Assembly: GCF_023897015.1 (NCBI RefSeq)
Contig: NZ_JAMHFY010000005.1
Location: 221,777 to 285,776, forward strand
Source: Desulfosporosinus nitroreducens
GTDB taxonomy: Bacteria > Bacillota > Desulfitobacteriia > Desulfitobacteriales > Desulfitobacteriaceae
DNA length: 64,000 nt
Direction of reading: 5' to 3'
Shown here: one piece after another, positions 45,497-54,381 of the stretch
How positions within the stretch are numbered: the stretch's first letter is position 1
Layout of the letters: the number at the start of each line of letters is the position of its first letter
Made by a program: the position numbers and the translations under genes
The notes under the pieces: generated by a model
The model's input: the letters and a program-made list of their open reading frames with translations, nothing else
What the model was told of the DNA's origin: nothing
The model's database searches: none

Positions 45497-46669
45497 TTGA
45501 AAAACTCTAAAACAAGTGTGATCCTATCATTTCTTGCAACAGTTACTCTAATTCTTGTCTTATCTTTTTTTGTTACACAGATTTTCGGTGGTCATTCCGA
45601 AAAAGCGCCCGTTCCAAAGTCTGTTTCAGTGGGTTTAGATATGACTATTTCGGAAATTTCAGCGATCAATCACCTGAATCCTGAAACTGTGAAGGATGCC
45701 CTAAATGTTAAAGGTCCTTCTGATTTGTCAAAAACGCTGAGAGAACTCAGCATAAGTGAAAAAGATGCTAATAACATGATTATTAAAGAACTAAATTTTG
45801 AGGGTGAAGAAGCCTCAAAAAACGCAGTACTTATTGGTACGAAGTTTATTCTTTGGGCTGTGTTATTCGCAGTCGCTTTCGTGCTTCTAAGGCGTGGCAA
45901 AATAACGCCTACCATCAGGAAATATCTATTATTTGCATCCTTTATCATTTTTGGAGTAATTTTAGGTCCAGAACCTAATTCGATGTCTACGGTAAAGGAT
46001 ATAGTCTCTGCTTATGCAATCAAAGGGATCTTCTTTCCACCTAGGTTAGTTGCACTTTTAGTCTTCTTGCTTGTTGTTTTTTTAGCAAACAAATTCATTT
46101 GTGCTTGGGCCTGCCAGTTTGGTACCCTGCAGGATTTCATTTTCCGATTAAATAGGAATTCAAATGATAAGACCGGTGTATTTAAGCAATATAAACTTCC
46201 TTTCGCAGTTTCAAATACGATCAGAGTAGTCTTCTTTTCAGTATTTATAGTAATAGCTTTTATCTGGTCGATAGACATCATTGAACCAATCAATCCCTTT
46301 AATATATATAATCCTGCAGTTCTTACAATAATAGGAATTGTATTTATTGCCGTGATTTTAATAGGAAGTCTCTTCATTTATAGACCCTGGTGTCACTTTC
46401 TCTGTCCGTTTGGACTCGTTGGGTGGATGGTTGAGAAATTTAGCTTCTATAAGATTAAGGTTAATTATGATACCTGTATATCCTGCGGAGAATGTTCGAA
46501 AGCGTGTCCCTCAGAAGTTATGGAAGCGATCTTGCAGCAGCATAAAATAACTCCAGACTGTTTCTCCTGTGGAAGTTGCATAACGGCTTGCCCGACAAAA
46601 TCAATAGAATTCAACAAGGGGCATAGAACACCAATACCGAAAGGAAAGTTTAAAGCCGCTAACCACTGA
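45497..46669 (+). CDS. NapH/NosR-like membrane polyferredoxin
   Basis: About 390 residues from a TTG nine bases after GGAG; an ATG at 45482 is the alternative. One N-terminal helix, an extracytoplasmic domain (about 35-110), then five helices. Between helices are CAWACQFGTLQDF and CHFLCPFGLVG, and at the C-terminus two [4Fe-4S] motifs, CISCGECSKACP and CFSCGSCITACP. Such proteins take electrons from quinol. The extra N-terminal domain is unusual. No terminal reductase lies beside it. Confidence 0.85.
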   Translation: MKNSKTSVILSFLATVTLILVLSFFVTQIFGGHSEKAPVPKSVSVGLDMTISEISAINHLNPETVKDALNVKGPSDLSKTLRELSISEKDANNMIIKELNFEGEEASKNAVLIGTKFILWAVLFAVAFVLLRRGKITPTIRKYLLFASFIIFGVILGPEPNSMSTVKDIVSAYAIKGIFFPPRLVALLVFLLVVFLANKFICAWACQFGTLQDFIFRLNRNSNDKTGVFKQYKLPFAVSNTIRVVFFSVFIVIAFIWSIDIIEPINPFNIYNPAVLTIIGIVFIAVILIGSLFIYRPWCHFLCPFGLVGWMVEKFSFYKIKVNYDTCISCGECSKACPSEVMEAILQQHKITPDCFSCGSCITACPTKSIEFNKGHRTPIPKGKFKAANH

Positions 46670-46830
46670 GGACATTGATTATTAGAGACTAAAAGGATTA
46701 AATTCAAACTATGGGAGTTGATTTTTACAAGGACATAATTCTTAATGATTACCTTACGGTAACCTTCTATTTCCTGACGCTTATCTTGACACTTTTCATA
46801 AATCAAAGGAATGCTCTTCCGTTTAGATAT

Positions 46831-47181
46831 TTATTTTCTTAAAATCTTTTCCATCGATTTTCCCTTTGCTAACTCATCGATCAGCTTATCCAAATAGCGA
46901 ATTTCCTGCATAGTTGGTTCTTCGATGTCTTCCACTCGGACACCGCAGACTACACCTTTGATCAAAGCCCGCGAAGGATTCAGTTGGGGAGCTCCCGCAA
47001 AGAAGGTCTCAAAGTCTGTCTGTTTTTCCAGCTGCGCTTCTAACTCTCCCTGGCTATATCCCGTCAACCAACGGATGATTTCATCAACTTCTGTTTTCGT
47101 CCGTCCTTTTTTCTCCGCCTTCGTAACATAATGGGGATAGACACTCGCGACACTCATTGTATAGATATGATGCTTGGTCAT
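46831..47181 (-). CDS. DUF2200 protein
   Basis: 116 residues: [20 protein letters not shown] and [20 protein letters not shown] are typical of DUF2200, a small cytoplasmic family of unknown role. It ends in a basic tail ([12 protein letters not shown]). It stands alone, next to repeat copy 2. Confidence 0.85.
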   Translation of the reverse strand: MTKHHIYTMSVASVYPHYVTKAEKKGRTKTEVDEIIRWLTGYSQGELEAQLEKQTDFETFFAGAPQLNPSRALIKGVVCGVRVEDIEEPTMQEIRYLDKLIDELAKGKSMEKILRK

Positions 47182-47262
47182 GATACATCCTCGCTTCTAT
47201 GGTTTTCTTTATTGTATAACGAAAAATAGTCGGCTTCAAACGAGCCTTATTTTCCTCTCATA

Positions 47263-47518
47263 GTTTCTCACCACCGGCAACGAATTAATCGGTAAACGAG
47301 ATATCAAAAACACGGATTCAACAACAACCGATTTTTAGCCCATGGCAATGATTTTGCGGCCAAGGGCCGCTCCTATGGATAAAAACCCGACCACGGTAAT
47401 TCAAATTCAAATTCAAACTCGGATTCGAATTTGAGAAAAAACCAGACGGTGATCAATTGGCAGCTAACTCAACCCCATTTTCTGTAAAATACTTCAATTA
47501 CTTATTATCTAATGTAAA
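47263..47518. repeat. Dispersed palindrome-bearing repeat, copy 2
   Basis: Starts like copy 1 (GTTTCTCACCACCGGCA) and ends like copy 3 (ACCAGACGGTGATCAATTGG to TTATCTAATGTAA). About 50 bp present in the others is missing from the middle. Its palindrome is disturbed by extra ATTCAA units, so it is not symmetric. Confidence 0.8.
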
Positions 47519-47604
47519 TCCTCCAGAGCCTTCGGTGAGTATTCCACTTTTCCCATACTATAATCCCAATGAAGCTTCTACTTCATCAGCAGCCAAAACT
47601 CAAA

Positions 47605-47637
47605 ATAAAAAAGCACTGAAACAAAGGTCCAGTGCTT
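47605..47637 (-). terminator. Terminator of the second HEPN/MNT unit
   Basis: AAGCACTG pairs with CAGTGCTT around ten bases, followed on the minus strand by TTTTTATTTTG. The stem overlaps the HEPN stop codon. Confidence 0.75.
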
Positions 47638-47962
47638 AACCTAATAAATCTATTATCTTAGTTTTAAGTTGAGGCAACTCGTTCTGTACCACATTCCAAA
47701 CAATTTTCAGGCTAACTCCCATGTAATCATGTATTAACACATCGCGTAGTCCGGCCATTTGCCTCCATGGAATTTCTTGGTGTTTTTCTTTAGTTCCTTG
47801 TGATACTCTTTTGGTAGCTTCTCCGAGTATTTCGAGATTCCGAATAACCGCATCCTGAATGAGGTCTGAACTCATGAATTTTTGTTTACCAGAGTTAGTA
47901 TATGTTTCAATCTTGACGATACACTCCAGGATGTTTTGAAGAAATACCTTGTCATCTTTCAT
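47636..47962 (-). CDS. HEPN-domain (DUF86, HepT-like) protein, second copy
   Basis: 108 residues, the compact HepT type, with the RxxxxH motif GLRDVLIHDYMGV near residue 75-87. It overlaps the MNT gene by four bases (ATGA), as in typical HepT/MntA modules. It is not a close relative of the 43.7 kb HEPN, being shorter and with little shared sequence. Confidence 0.87.
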   Translation of the reverse strand: MKDDKVFLQNILECIVKIETYTNSGKQKFMSSDLIQDAVIRNLEILGEATKRVSQGTKEKHQEIPWRQMAGLRDVLIHDYMGVSLKIVWNVVQNELPQLKTKIIDLLG

Positions 47963-48249
47963 ATAGGTCTAGCCTCCTGTGCTATCTTGTCCTTTATAGT
48001 CCAATGCACAGAATCCGAAGTGACCACATCAATCTTTCTACCTAAAATTTCTTCTAAATCATATTTCAATGAGATAAGGTCAAATAAAGAACAATCATCT
48101 CTACAATCAACCAAAAAGTCTATGTCACTTTCCGTGTTTTCCTCTTCTCTGAGTACAGAACCAAATAGTTTAACATTAAACATTTTGTAATGTGACGCAA
48201 TACTAATAATCTGATCACGTTTACTAATGATATCTTTAATAGCGTGCAT
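47959..48249 (-). CDS. MNT-type nucleotidyltransferase, second copy
   Basis: 96 residues, with FGSVLREEENTESDIDFLV (GS..DxD) and RKIDVVTSDS as third acidic site. This is the short MNT form usually paired with compact HEPN proteins. Catalytic residues look intact. Confidence 0.87.
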   Translation of the reverse strand: MHAIKDIISKRDQIISIASHYKMFNVKLFGSVLREEENTESDIDFLVDCRDDCSLFDLISLKYDLEEILGRKIDVVTSDSVHWTIKDKIAQEARPI

Positions 48250-48465
48250 TCAAATCACCTCAGAAATATTATACCGTATTTTTCCATAATTATAAATGCC
48301 TTTGAACACTATCATTCCTAGTTTAGTCATAGATGCCCGGTGCCAAGGAACCCCTACCGGACAAGGTGCATAAGATAAAAAGACAGACCAAGCTTGGCCA
48401 GTCAAAATCCATAATATGGGGGGTAATGTCTATCATTTCGTCAGGGGTGGAAAACCGAGATGGTT

Positions 48466-48729
48466 CGAATTAATCGGCAAACGAGATATCAAATCAGGGA
48501 TTTAACAACAACCTATTTGTATAACCCGCCCTTGTATTAAAGCCTACCAGACGGGAAAATGCCCTGCCAGCCTATTGCAGTGATTTTGCGGCCTAAGGGC
48601 CGCACCGATTAAAACCCGACCACGGTAATTCAAATTCGGATCCGGATCCGAATTTGAGAAGAAACCAGACGGTGATCAATTGACAGCTAACTCAACCCCA
48701 TTTTCCGTAAAACTCATTATCTAATGTAA
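48466..48729. repeat. Dispersed palindrome-bearing repeat, copy 3
   Basis: The most complete copy. It shares CGAATTAATCGG and ACGAGATATCAAA with copy 2, and CCCGCCCTTGTATTAAAGCC-like sequence with copy 1. The 28-bp palindrome at 48630-48657 is perfect but differs from copy 1 at two positions that face each other across the dyad. Confidence 0.85.
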
Positions 48730-49031
48730 CCCACATGCCTTGAGGATACAAAAGTTCACTGGTTTTTAATGTTTTACAGGCGTCTGGGCAGCTGCTATCA
48801 TATTAGACCAATCTCAATTTTTCACCATTATAGAACACTTTTAATTATCCGTTGCAAAAATCGTTTTATACTACTCAATAGTGTCAATTAACTGGATAAA
48901 ATATCTAGCATCCTATAAAAATGAGACGTGTTCAGAATGAGAGGTCAGGCTTAGGCTTCATAAAACTCCGATTTGATTCACTTTTGAAATAGTTAAAGAT
49001 ACCAGTGAAATCAATGCTTAGCTGTAGTGGG
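48730..49031. repeat. Gene-free stretch with ppdK-tail-like repeat, copy c
   Basis: 48780-48827 reads CGTCTGGGCAGCTGCTATCA, then TTAGACCAATC. 48828-48885 is 58 bp that matches 53591-53648 with three differences. The rest shows no gene; a weak hairpin at about 49000-49048 may end the downstream hydrolase transcript. Confidence 0.7.
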
Positions 49032-50744
49032 CTAAAGTGCTGGTATTATTGGGAGCATTAAATACGAATCAAATTCCTCTCCTGTATGTATGGTAACATC
49101 TGCCTCCCAAACTCTATCATCCCCTGTCTGAGTTATTAACGCACATCCACTTTGATTTTGGCTTCCAATTTCTAAAAGTAACCAATTCCCTTTAGCTACA
49201 ACGATTGCGCTATCCCATATCTCAATGTCTAAGGGATAGACTTCCCCTGGAATCAGTTTTTGGAACTCATCGAAGGTATAATAAGGCTTATAACCAGTTG
49301 ATAATTCATCATCTGTTTTACGTAAAGAAGCACGCAGCCAACCCTGACTAATTGGGAATTTCTCTGTTAATGCTCCTGAGTTAACTACTTCTTTGCCTAA
49401 GGAGTCAATGTTGCGCAAAGACACAAAAATATCCATATCCTCAATAGTTGATGAGGCCCATAAACGAAGTTTGATAGGTCCGAGTATCTCTGTTTCGTTC
49501 TCAAATGGAGCAGTTTTAAACATTACACGTTTGGAATTTTCCTCGTCTCTCGAGAATACTTTCATCATAAAAGGTTTTGCCCAATATTTTGACTCGCGAT
49601 CCTTATCTCCTTCATAACAAACCTGAGCCTTGGATTGTGCGGGTTCTTCCGTAAGCATTTTCGAACTCGCATCAAGGTAAAATCGAGTCCATTGGGTGCG
49701 TTTAAGCGGATATTCATTTTCATAGCGCCATGTGTAGTTATTACCCCCGCGAGGAATGGCAAGCTTCACTTTGGGTTCTCGCATGATACCGGTATCCATT
49801 CCTTTAAGCCAATAATCCAGGAATTTTTTCTGCAGCGCACGACCCTCAACAGTGTAAAACGCACCGACATGACTGCCTATATGCACTTCAAGCCACTTGT
49901 TCTCCGATGCTGCATTCTGAAAACCCAGGAAATTTCCGCGGGTATGCATTCCGGCACTAAACCAGTTACTGGCTGATAAAACAGGTACCTTTACCTTACT
50001 CAAATCAGAAAATCGATTTTTCCAAGCTTTATCACGCAGTGGATTGTTTTTAACTACCTCTGTAAATTCAACGCGATTAGCCTGTAATTGCTCTTCTGTG
50101 TACTTTCCATCCGGATTGTATTGACGCGTCAAGATCCCATTTTTCCACCAGAAAGAAAGAAAGCCGTTCGCCTGTATTCCGCCCGGATAACAGAATTCAG
50201 CATAATAATCCACTGTACCTTCCCAAGGTACAATACAGGTTAAATGAGGGGGTTGTTCCGATGCTACAGCCCATTGGCTCATAGCCAGATATGATATACC
50301 AAGCAATCCGATCTTACCATTGCTCCATGGCTCTGTTCCAGCCCATTCAATTGCATCATAATAATCCTTCTTTAAAGATTCTGACAATATATCCAGCTTT
50401 CCCGGAGAATTTCCGATACCGCGTTCATCTATCCTCAATACGGCATACCCTTGGGGTACCCAGAATTCAGGATTTGGAGTTTCCCAGCTAAGTAAAGGCC
50501 CTTTATCTTGCGAATGAGAATATTCTATTGCAATCGTCGGATTAGCAGGAGCAAATTGAGAAAAGTGCACATCTTTTCCATACGGACACATCGTCATAAT
50601 TACCGGAAACCTGCCATCTGACTTTGGCTGATAAAGATTTGCTGCAAGGTAACTTCCGTCCCGCATTGGAATTTGTATCTCTTTCCAGGTAAGTTCATAG
50701 AAGTGGTTGGTCCTTTCGTTAATGTCTATATTAGGTTGATTCAT
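49032..50744 (-). CDS. CocE/NonD-type X-Pro dipeptidyl-peptidase-like hydrolase
   Basis: 570 residues of the S15/CocE alpha/beta hydrolase family. MRDGSYLAANLYQP opens the fold. The nucleophile elbow is GLLGISYLAMSQW, the preceding DERGIGNSPG is characteristic, and the acid/base residues lie in the FSAGMHTRGN and HIGSHVGAFY segments. A C-terminal jelly-roll follows. No signal peptide, so it is cytoplasmic. It may cleave esters or amides. A decayed hydrolase gene and a TetR regulator lie upstream. Confidence 0.85.
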   Translation of the reverse strand: MNQPNIDINERTNHFYELTWKEIQIPMRDGSYLAANLYQPKSDGRFPVIMTMCPYGKDVHFSQFAPANPTIAIEYSHSQDKGPLLSWETPNPEFWVPQGYAVLRIDERGIGNSPGKLDILSESLKKDYYDAIEWAGTEPWSNGKIGLLGISYLAMSQWAVASEQPPHLTCIVPWEGTVDYYAEFCYPGGIQANGFLSFWWKNGILTRQYNPDGKYTEEQLQANRVEFTEVVKNNPLRDKAWKNRFSDLSKVKVPVLSASNWFSAGMHTRGNFLGFQNAASENKWLEVHIGSHVGAFYTVEGRALQKKFLDYWLKGMDTGIMREPKVKLAIPRGGNNYTWRYENEYPLKRTQWTRFYLDASSKMLTEEPAQSKAQVCYEGDKDRESKYWAKPFMMKVFSRDEENSKRVMFKTAPFENETEILGPIKLRLWASSTIEDMDIFVSLRNIDSLGKEVVNSGALTEKFPISQGWLRASLRKTDDELSTGYKPYYTFDEFQKLIPGEVYPLDIEIWDSAIVVAKGNWLLLEIGSQNQSGCALITQTGDDRVWEADVTIHTGEEFDSYLMLPIIPAL

Positions 50745-50807
50745 TGTTTTCCCTCAATTCGTTTAAGTTTAAGCTAAAGCTAAAAGCAAACTACACTTTA
50801 TATTTTT

Positions 50808-51023
50808 TTATGAAAGTCTTTCTTTAAGCCAGTCAATCAATAAGCATTCTACTTCTGTTACCCACATTCGCATGATTCTTAAGAAATTGTAAAACCACCC
50901 TGATGCATTTTCCATTTCAATTTCTTGAAAACAGTGATCAAAATAAAGAGATTCTCACTGGCCGGGACCATCAATTAAGTATACTGTTATTCCCCTTTCA
51001 ATAAAGTGTGTTGCATAACATCC
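50808..51023 (-). pseudogene. Decayed alpha/beta hydrolase
   Basis: The frame reads GCYATHFIERGITVYLIDG, PGQ, stop, ESLYFDH and continues through MENASGWFYNFLRIMRMWVT to TAA. DGPGQGES is a common signature of FrsA/DUF1100-like hydrolases; here the glycine codon GGA has become TGA. The rest of the gene is missing, so this is a relic. Confidence 0.55.
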
Positions 51024-51094
51024 TTGGCAAAGGTTGCTCGATAGGTTTCTTTCTGAGTTCTGCTACCTTAATGCACTCCTTCTCTATTATTGGT

Positions 51095-51144
51095 GCATTA
51101 GTACATTTGTACTAATGCAAGTATATTAGTACAAATGTACTAAT
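51095..51144. promoter_or_regulatory. Twin operator-like palindromes
   Basis: Two palindromes with the same arms: GCATTAGTACA TT TGTACTAATGC (51095-51118) and ATTAGTACAA ATGTACTAAT (51125-51144), centres 28 bp apart. They lie between the hydrolase gene and the TetR gene. This is a good candidate for binding by the TetR protein. Confidence 0.6.
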
Positions 51145-51434
51145 GCAAGTCTTGTCCTTCCCTAAAATCTACCTTACCCGATGATTTGCTTCTATTATCT
51201 CTTAAATACTTTAGTTTTCTTATTGAACTATTTTTTTAATTCTGCTAATAAGACGTTTTTTAAATAGTACATTATTTACTTTTTCTATGAAGACCAATTT
51301 GTGATATAATTTCTTTTGATTTCAAGTGCAGGTTACTACAAGACATTACCTGATAACAGATTATTTAACCTTGAGCAACTTGAGACACTATAACAATACT
51401 TGATGACATTTATATGTTATCTGTAAAGGATATT

Positions 51435-52058
51435 ATGATGACTGTTAATTTAAAAGAGAAAATTATTGAAGCATCAATTGAATTATTTAATAAAAAAGGA
51501 TACGCTCATGTAACCATGAGGGATATTTCTGATGTTCTGAATATAAGTCCTGGTAATTTGACATACTATTTTAAAAGGAAAAAGGATCTAATGATTTGCA
51601 TTAGTTCTATGCAATACGAAGAATACAAAAACTTGAATTTTTCGTCGGATGTTTCTATCGAAGGCCTGAATCAACTATTTTTAAGCCTTAACGCATTTCG
51701 CGAAAAATATTTCTTTTATTTCTCTAGCTTTACTGAGTTACCCAAGTTGTATCCTGAAATATCAAAAATACAGATCAAAGTTGTTAATGAGTTCTATACT
51801 GTGTATAACAACATATTTTCTAACTTTGTTAATAATGGCATTATGAAGAAAGAATTATATGCCGGACAATATGAAGATTTGTCAATTTCTTTATTATCAT
51901 TAAGTATGTATGGAATACAGGAAATAATTCTTCTTAAGAAATTTCTTGCAAAGCAGAAAAATATTCTATCAATTCTATGGAGCCTTTTATTACCTCATCT
52001 AACAACTGAAGGGATGGAAATGTATAATAAACTAAATGCACCGAATAAAATATCCTAA
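51435..52058 (+). CDS. TetR-family transcriptional regulator
   Basis: About 207 residues; adjacent ATGs follow AAAGGAT. The N-terminal helix-turn-helix has IIEASIELFNKKGYAHVTMR, DISDVLNISPGNLTYYFKRK (about 9-48). The C-terminal domain is helical and would bind the effector. It is divergent from the hydrolase region and near the twin palindromes. Very AT-rich coding sequence compared with flanks. Confidence 0.85.
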   Translation: MMTVNLKEKIIEASIELFNKKGYAHVTMRDISDVLNISPGNLTYYFKRKKDLMICISSMQYEEYKNLNFSSDVSIEGLNQLFLSLNAFREKYFFYFSSFTELPKLYPEISKIQIKVVNEFYTVYNNIFSNFVNNGIMKKELYAGQYEDLSISLLSLSMYGIQEIILLKKFLAKQKNILSILWSLLLPHLTTEGMEMYNKLNAPNKIS

Positions 52059-52099
52059 TATCTTCATCGGGTTGCTAAATCCCCCAAAGCCCTTTATTG

Positions 52100-52586
52100 A
52101 TCAGCCCTTCACAAACCAACAATGTTACTGAGCCTCAGGGCTATGTTAGGATTAATGAAACCACAACCGCCCTATGGTTTTGAATTAGAGTATGGTGCTC
52201 AAGAATTTATGTCCCAAATCTTTTATCTGCTACTTATATCCTTTTTAATAGTATTCAACCAAGTTCCGGAGTAACAATTGAATGGCAAAACGGATTGCCG
52301 ATCGGTGTCTTGGGGTTGGTTCAAAATATGCCATTTTTCGATCAGGCCCTTGTCAATGTGGATGTTAATATATAGAAGTATTATGTTGAACAACGTGACA
52401 GGAAAAGGCAGTATTGAGTTTAGTGGTCTAGGATTTGGCAGTATTACTAAAGTTAAGGTCGATGGCCTTGATTATACATCTTTTCAAGGTACTACAGTAA
52501 CAACTTTAAACGGTACCCACAGTTACAAGTCTTTTGGAATTAACAAACCTCAAACCGTTCTGGAAAGATACCGGAGCGGTTGCTAA
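52100..52586 (+). pseudogene. Degenerate coding stretch
   Basis: Readable protein segments occur in different frames: VTEPQGYVRINETTTALW, then SGVTIEWQNGLPIGVLGLVQ with NMPFFDQALVN, then GKGSIEFSGLGFGSITKVKV. Stops and frameshifts separate them. A terminator follows at 52611. It is probably a decayed gene of unknown family; an open frame from 52278 exists but mixes these frames. Confidence 0.35.
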
Positions 52587-52610
52587 TTTCTTTCCAGATA
52601 AAACTCAAGT

Positions 52611-52636
52611 AGAAAAGAGCCCAAGGGCTCTTTTCT
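52611..52636. terminator. Bidirectional terminator
   Basis: AGAAAAGAGCCC pairs with GGGCTCTTTTCT around AA. It lies between converging coding stretches. Confidence 0.8.
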
Positions 52637-52653
52637 GTTAGTTCCGTCGTTTG

Positions 52654-53127
52654 TTAGCAATCGGTTGCAAGTGGAGTAATTACCGGTGGGAAAGTCAGTA
52701 AAATCTGCGCTACAATTATCATTTTTTCTTGGATTTTTTTGAATTGACCTTCTTCAAAAGGTCCTCCTTGTAATGCTACCCGGTCGAGTGTTTCATCCAT
52801 TTCATTAATCTGACTGAATACTAGTGTTACTGTCGGCAATCTGTTAAGAAACTCAGTGCTGACCATGTTAAACTCAGACAGATCGCCCGCAATTAACTTG
52901 TCCTTGGTCGAAAACCCGGAAGGAAGCGTTGTGGTGCTTAAAAACTCATATTCTTGCTGCTGTCCAAATAGGGTCGGCGGTAGTACAAGTGCACTGCCGA
53001 GGTCAACAACACATGACCAGGGCACATCAATAACAAAATCATTAATAGTACCTTCAACTGTCGTTGCAGTTTGCCGAATTGCTTGGCTGAATTGAATGTC
53101 CTTGCGGACAAAGCCGCCTAAAAACAA
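52654..53127 (-). CDS. Unrecognised protein, possibly 5'-truncated
   Basis: 157 codons from TTG, but the frame stays open upstream to about 53227 with no ATG or ribosome-binding site, reading NFPPTVPGVPLDTPK before LFLGGFVRKDIQFS. The segment GGFVRKDIQFS and the following strands recall SPOCS/DUF3794-type spore-associated proteins, though that is weak. It ends in ATDC. It may be an N-terminally truncated gene. Confidence 0.45.
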   Translation of the reverse strand: MFLGGFVRKDIQFSQAIRQTATTVEGTINDFVIDVPWSCVVDLGSALVLPPTLFGQQQEYEFLSTTTLPSGFSTKDKLIAGDLSEFNMVSTEFLNRLPTVTLVFSQINEMDETLDRVALQGGPFEEGQFKKIQEKMIIVAQILLTFPPVITPLATDC

Positions 53128-53398
53128 TTTTGGAGTATCAAGTGGTACACCGGGTACTGTGGGTGGGAAATTAAAGAAACGGCTCTGAGTTATTTTCAGG
53201 GGTCTAACTAAAAAGGACTTTTGGGGTGCGAAACTTTAGTCATTTTATATAGGGGCGATCTTGTCAAACCTATTTGTTTTATCACATATAATTATATATG
53301 ACTTTCAAAAAGTGTTCCATAATTATTTTATAAAGTGTGCCGTAATAAACGTATTTTATCTCCGACATGCCACCTAAACACAATTTTTCATATAAAAA

Positions 53399-53449
53399 CA
53401 GGGTGCTGGTACGCTAAATCCTTAAGATTTTAGCTACCAACACCCTATT
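53399..53449 (+). terminator. Terminator-like hairpin
   Basis: AGGGTG.TGGTA pairs with TACCA.CACCCT, followed by ATTTTTTA. It begins the ppdK-tail-like copy d, and occupies the place of the ppdK terminator in that repeat. Confidence 0.55.
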
Positions 53450-53648
53450 TTTTACACTTATAAAATTACCTCAGACACCTATGACATAAGGCTTTTTCAC
53501 ACTTTCGCTAACATTCTGACGATTGGTCTTTAGCCTTTTATCGCGGCCTGGGCAGCAGCTATCATAAAGGACCTATTTCATTTTTCAACATTATGGAACA
53601 CTTTTAATTATCCGTTACAAAAATCGTTTTATACTACTCTATAGTGTC
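53450..53648. repeat. Dispersed ppdK-tail-like repeat, copy d
   Basis: Contains ATGACATAAGGCT, CGATTGGTCTTT and TTTTATCGCGGCCTGGGCAG followed by CAGCTATCATAAAGGACC. Read on the minus strand the middle encodes AAAQAAIK, the same as the PPDK C-terminus. Its last 58 bp match copy c with three differences. The rest of 53128-53855 shows no convincing gene; a short open piece before 53634 reads IEKLKAHGWRVVPKEE. Confidence 0.65.
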
Positions 53649-53855
53649 CTCTTCTTTTGGGACTTCTTCTTTTGGGACAACACGCCAACCGTGAGCTTTG
53701 AGTTTCTCTATATAAGTTTCTATTGTAATTTCCTCGATTTCTAACGCAAGAAGATGTAAAGAAACAACAGGATGAAATCGGACTCAATTGTTTTGTGAAG
53801 ACTAACAATTACCATTTCATATTCTTCACCACTTTATAAATAAAGGCTCTGGTAA

Positions 53856-54341
53856 TTACCTTTTTACTTTGACGTATTCAATTGCTTCCTTGCCAGTAAT
53901 GTGCTCGACGTCAATCGCAATAATATAAACTTGCGAACATCCGGTTATTTCCTTATGTTTGGCCTCTTCAGGCTGATCTGCTGAATACTTTTCAACTAAC
54001 GCCTTAATAGCTTCCAGCCATTCGTCGCCTTCCACAATTCTTGCTTTACCAAAAGCAAGAACGCTGCGGAAATAACTGGTAAATTTTTTGCTTACTATCG
54101 TATCTTCATCTATTACTGAAAAAGATACCTTAGGGTTCTTCATTATAGCATCGATTTTATGTCCGGCTTTTGCTGAATGAAAATAGATTTTTTCATTGAA
54201 GTAAACATAGCTGAGTGGAACTGCGTAAGGATAATCTTCATCACCTAAGCATGCTAGGACACCATTTGTGCATCTGTCCATTACAGCTACGGTGTCTTCC
54301 ATTGATAATAATTGCTTACCTCTTCTCATTTCTCTAAACAT
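53856..54341 (-). CDS. FMN-binding split-barrel (pyridoxamine 5'-phosphate oxidase-like) protein
   Basis: 161 residues: MRRGKQLLSMEDTVAVMDRC, GVLACLGDEDYPYAVPLSYV, KIYFHSAKAGHKIDAIMKNP and the later KFTSYFRSVLAFGKARIVEG. This is the NimA/PPOX-like flavin split barrel, whose members reduce small nitro or other substrates or bind flavin without known reaction. An AGTGAGGA site precedes the ATG. A ykkC-type riboswitch with terminator lies in its leader, so expression should depend on the ligand, probably guanidine. Confidence 0.87.
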   Translation of the reverse strand: MFREMRRGKQLLSMEDTVAVMDRCTNGVLACLGDEDYPYAVPLSYVYFNEKIYFHSAKAGHKIDAIMKNPKVSFSVIDEDTIVSKKFTSYFRSVLAFGKARIVEGDEWLEAIKALVEKYSADQPEEAKHKEITGCSQVYIIAIDVEHITGKEAIEYVKVKR

Positions 54342-54381
54342 TAGTTATTTCCTCACTTTCATAGCATAATGATCAAGAAAT

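Noticed and set aside
46710..46841. 43-codon plus frame with a hydrophobic stretch after the polyferredoxin gene
   Set aside because: Poorly spaced ribosome-binding site and overlap with the convergent DUF2200 gene.
47457..47639. 60-codon plus frame in repeat copy 2
   Set aside because: It starts inside the repeat and ends on the HEPN terminator; no ribosome-binding site.
48329..48471. 46-codon plus frame starting MPGAKEPLPDKVHK
   Set aside because: No ribosome-binding site and it runs into repeat copy 3; probably accidental or a relic.
53634..53800. Minus-strand open piece ending VVPKEEVPKEEDTIE
   Set aside because: No start codon, a small internal tandem duplication, and its end lies in the shared repeat; too weak to call a gene.
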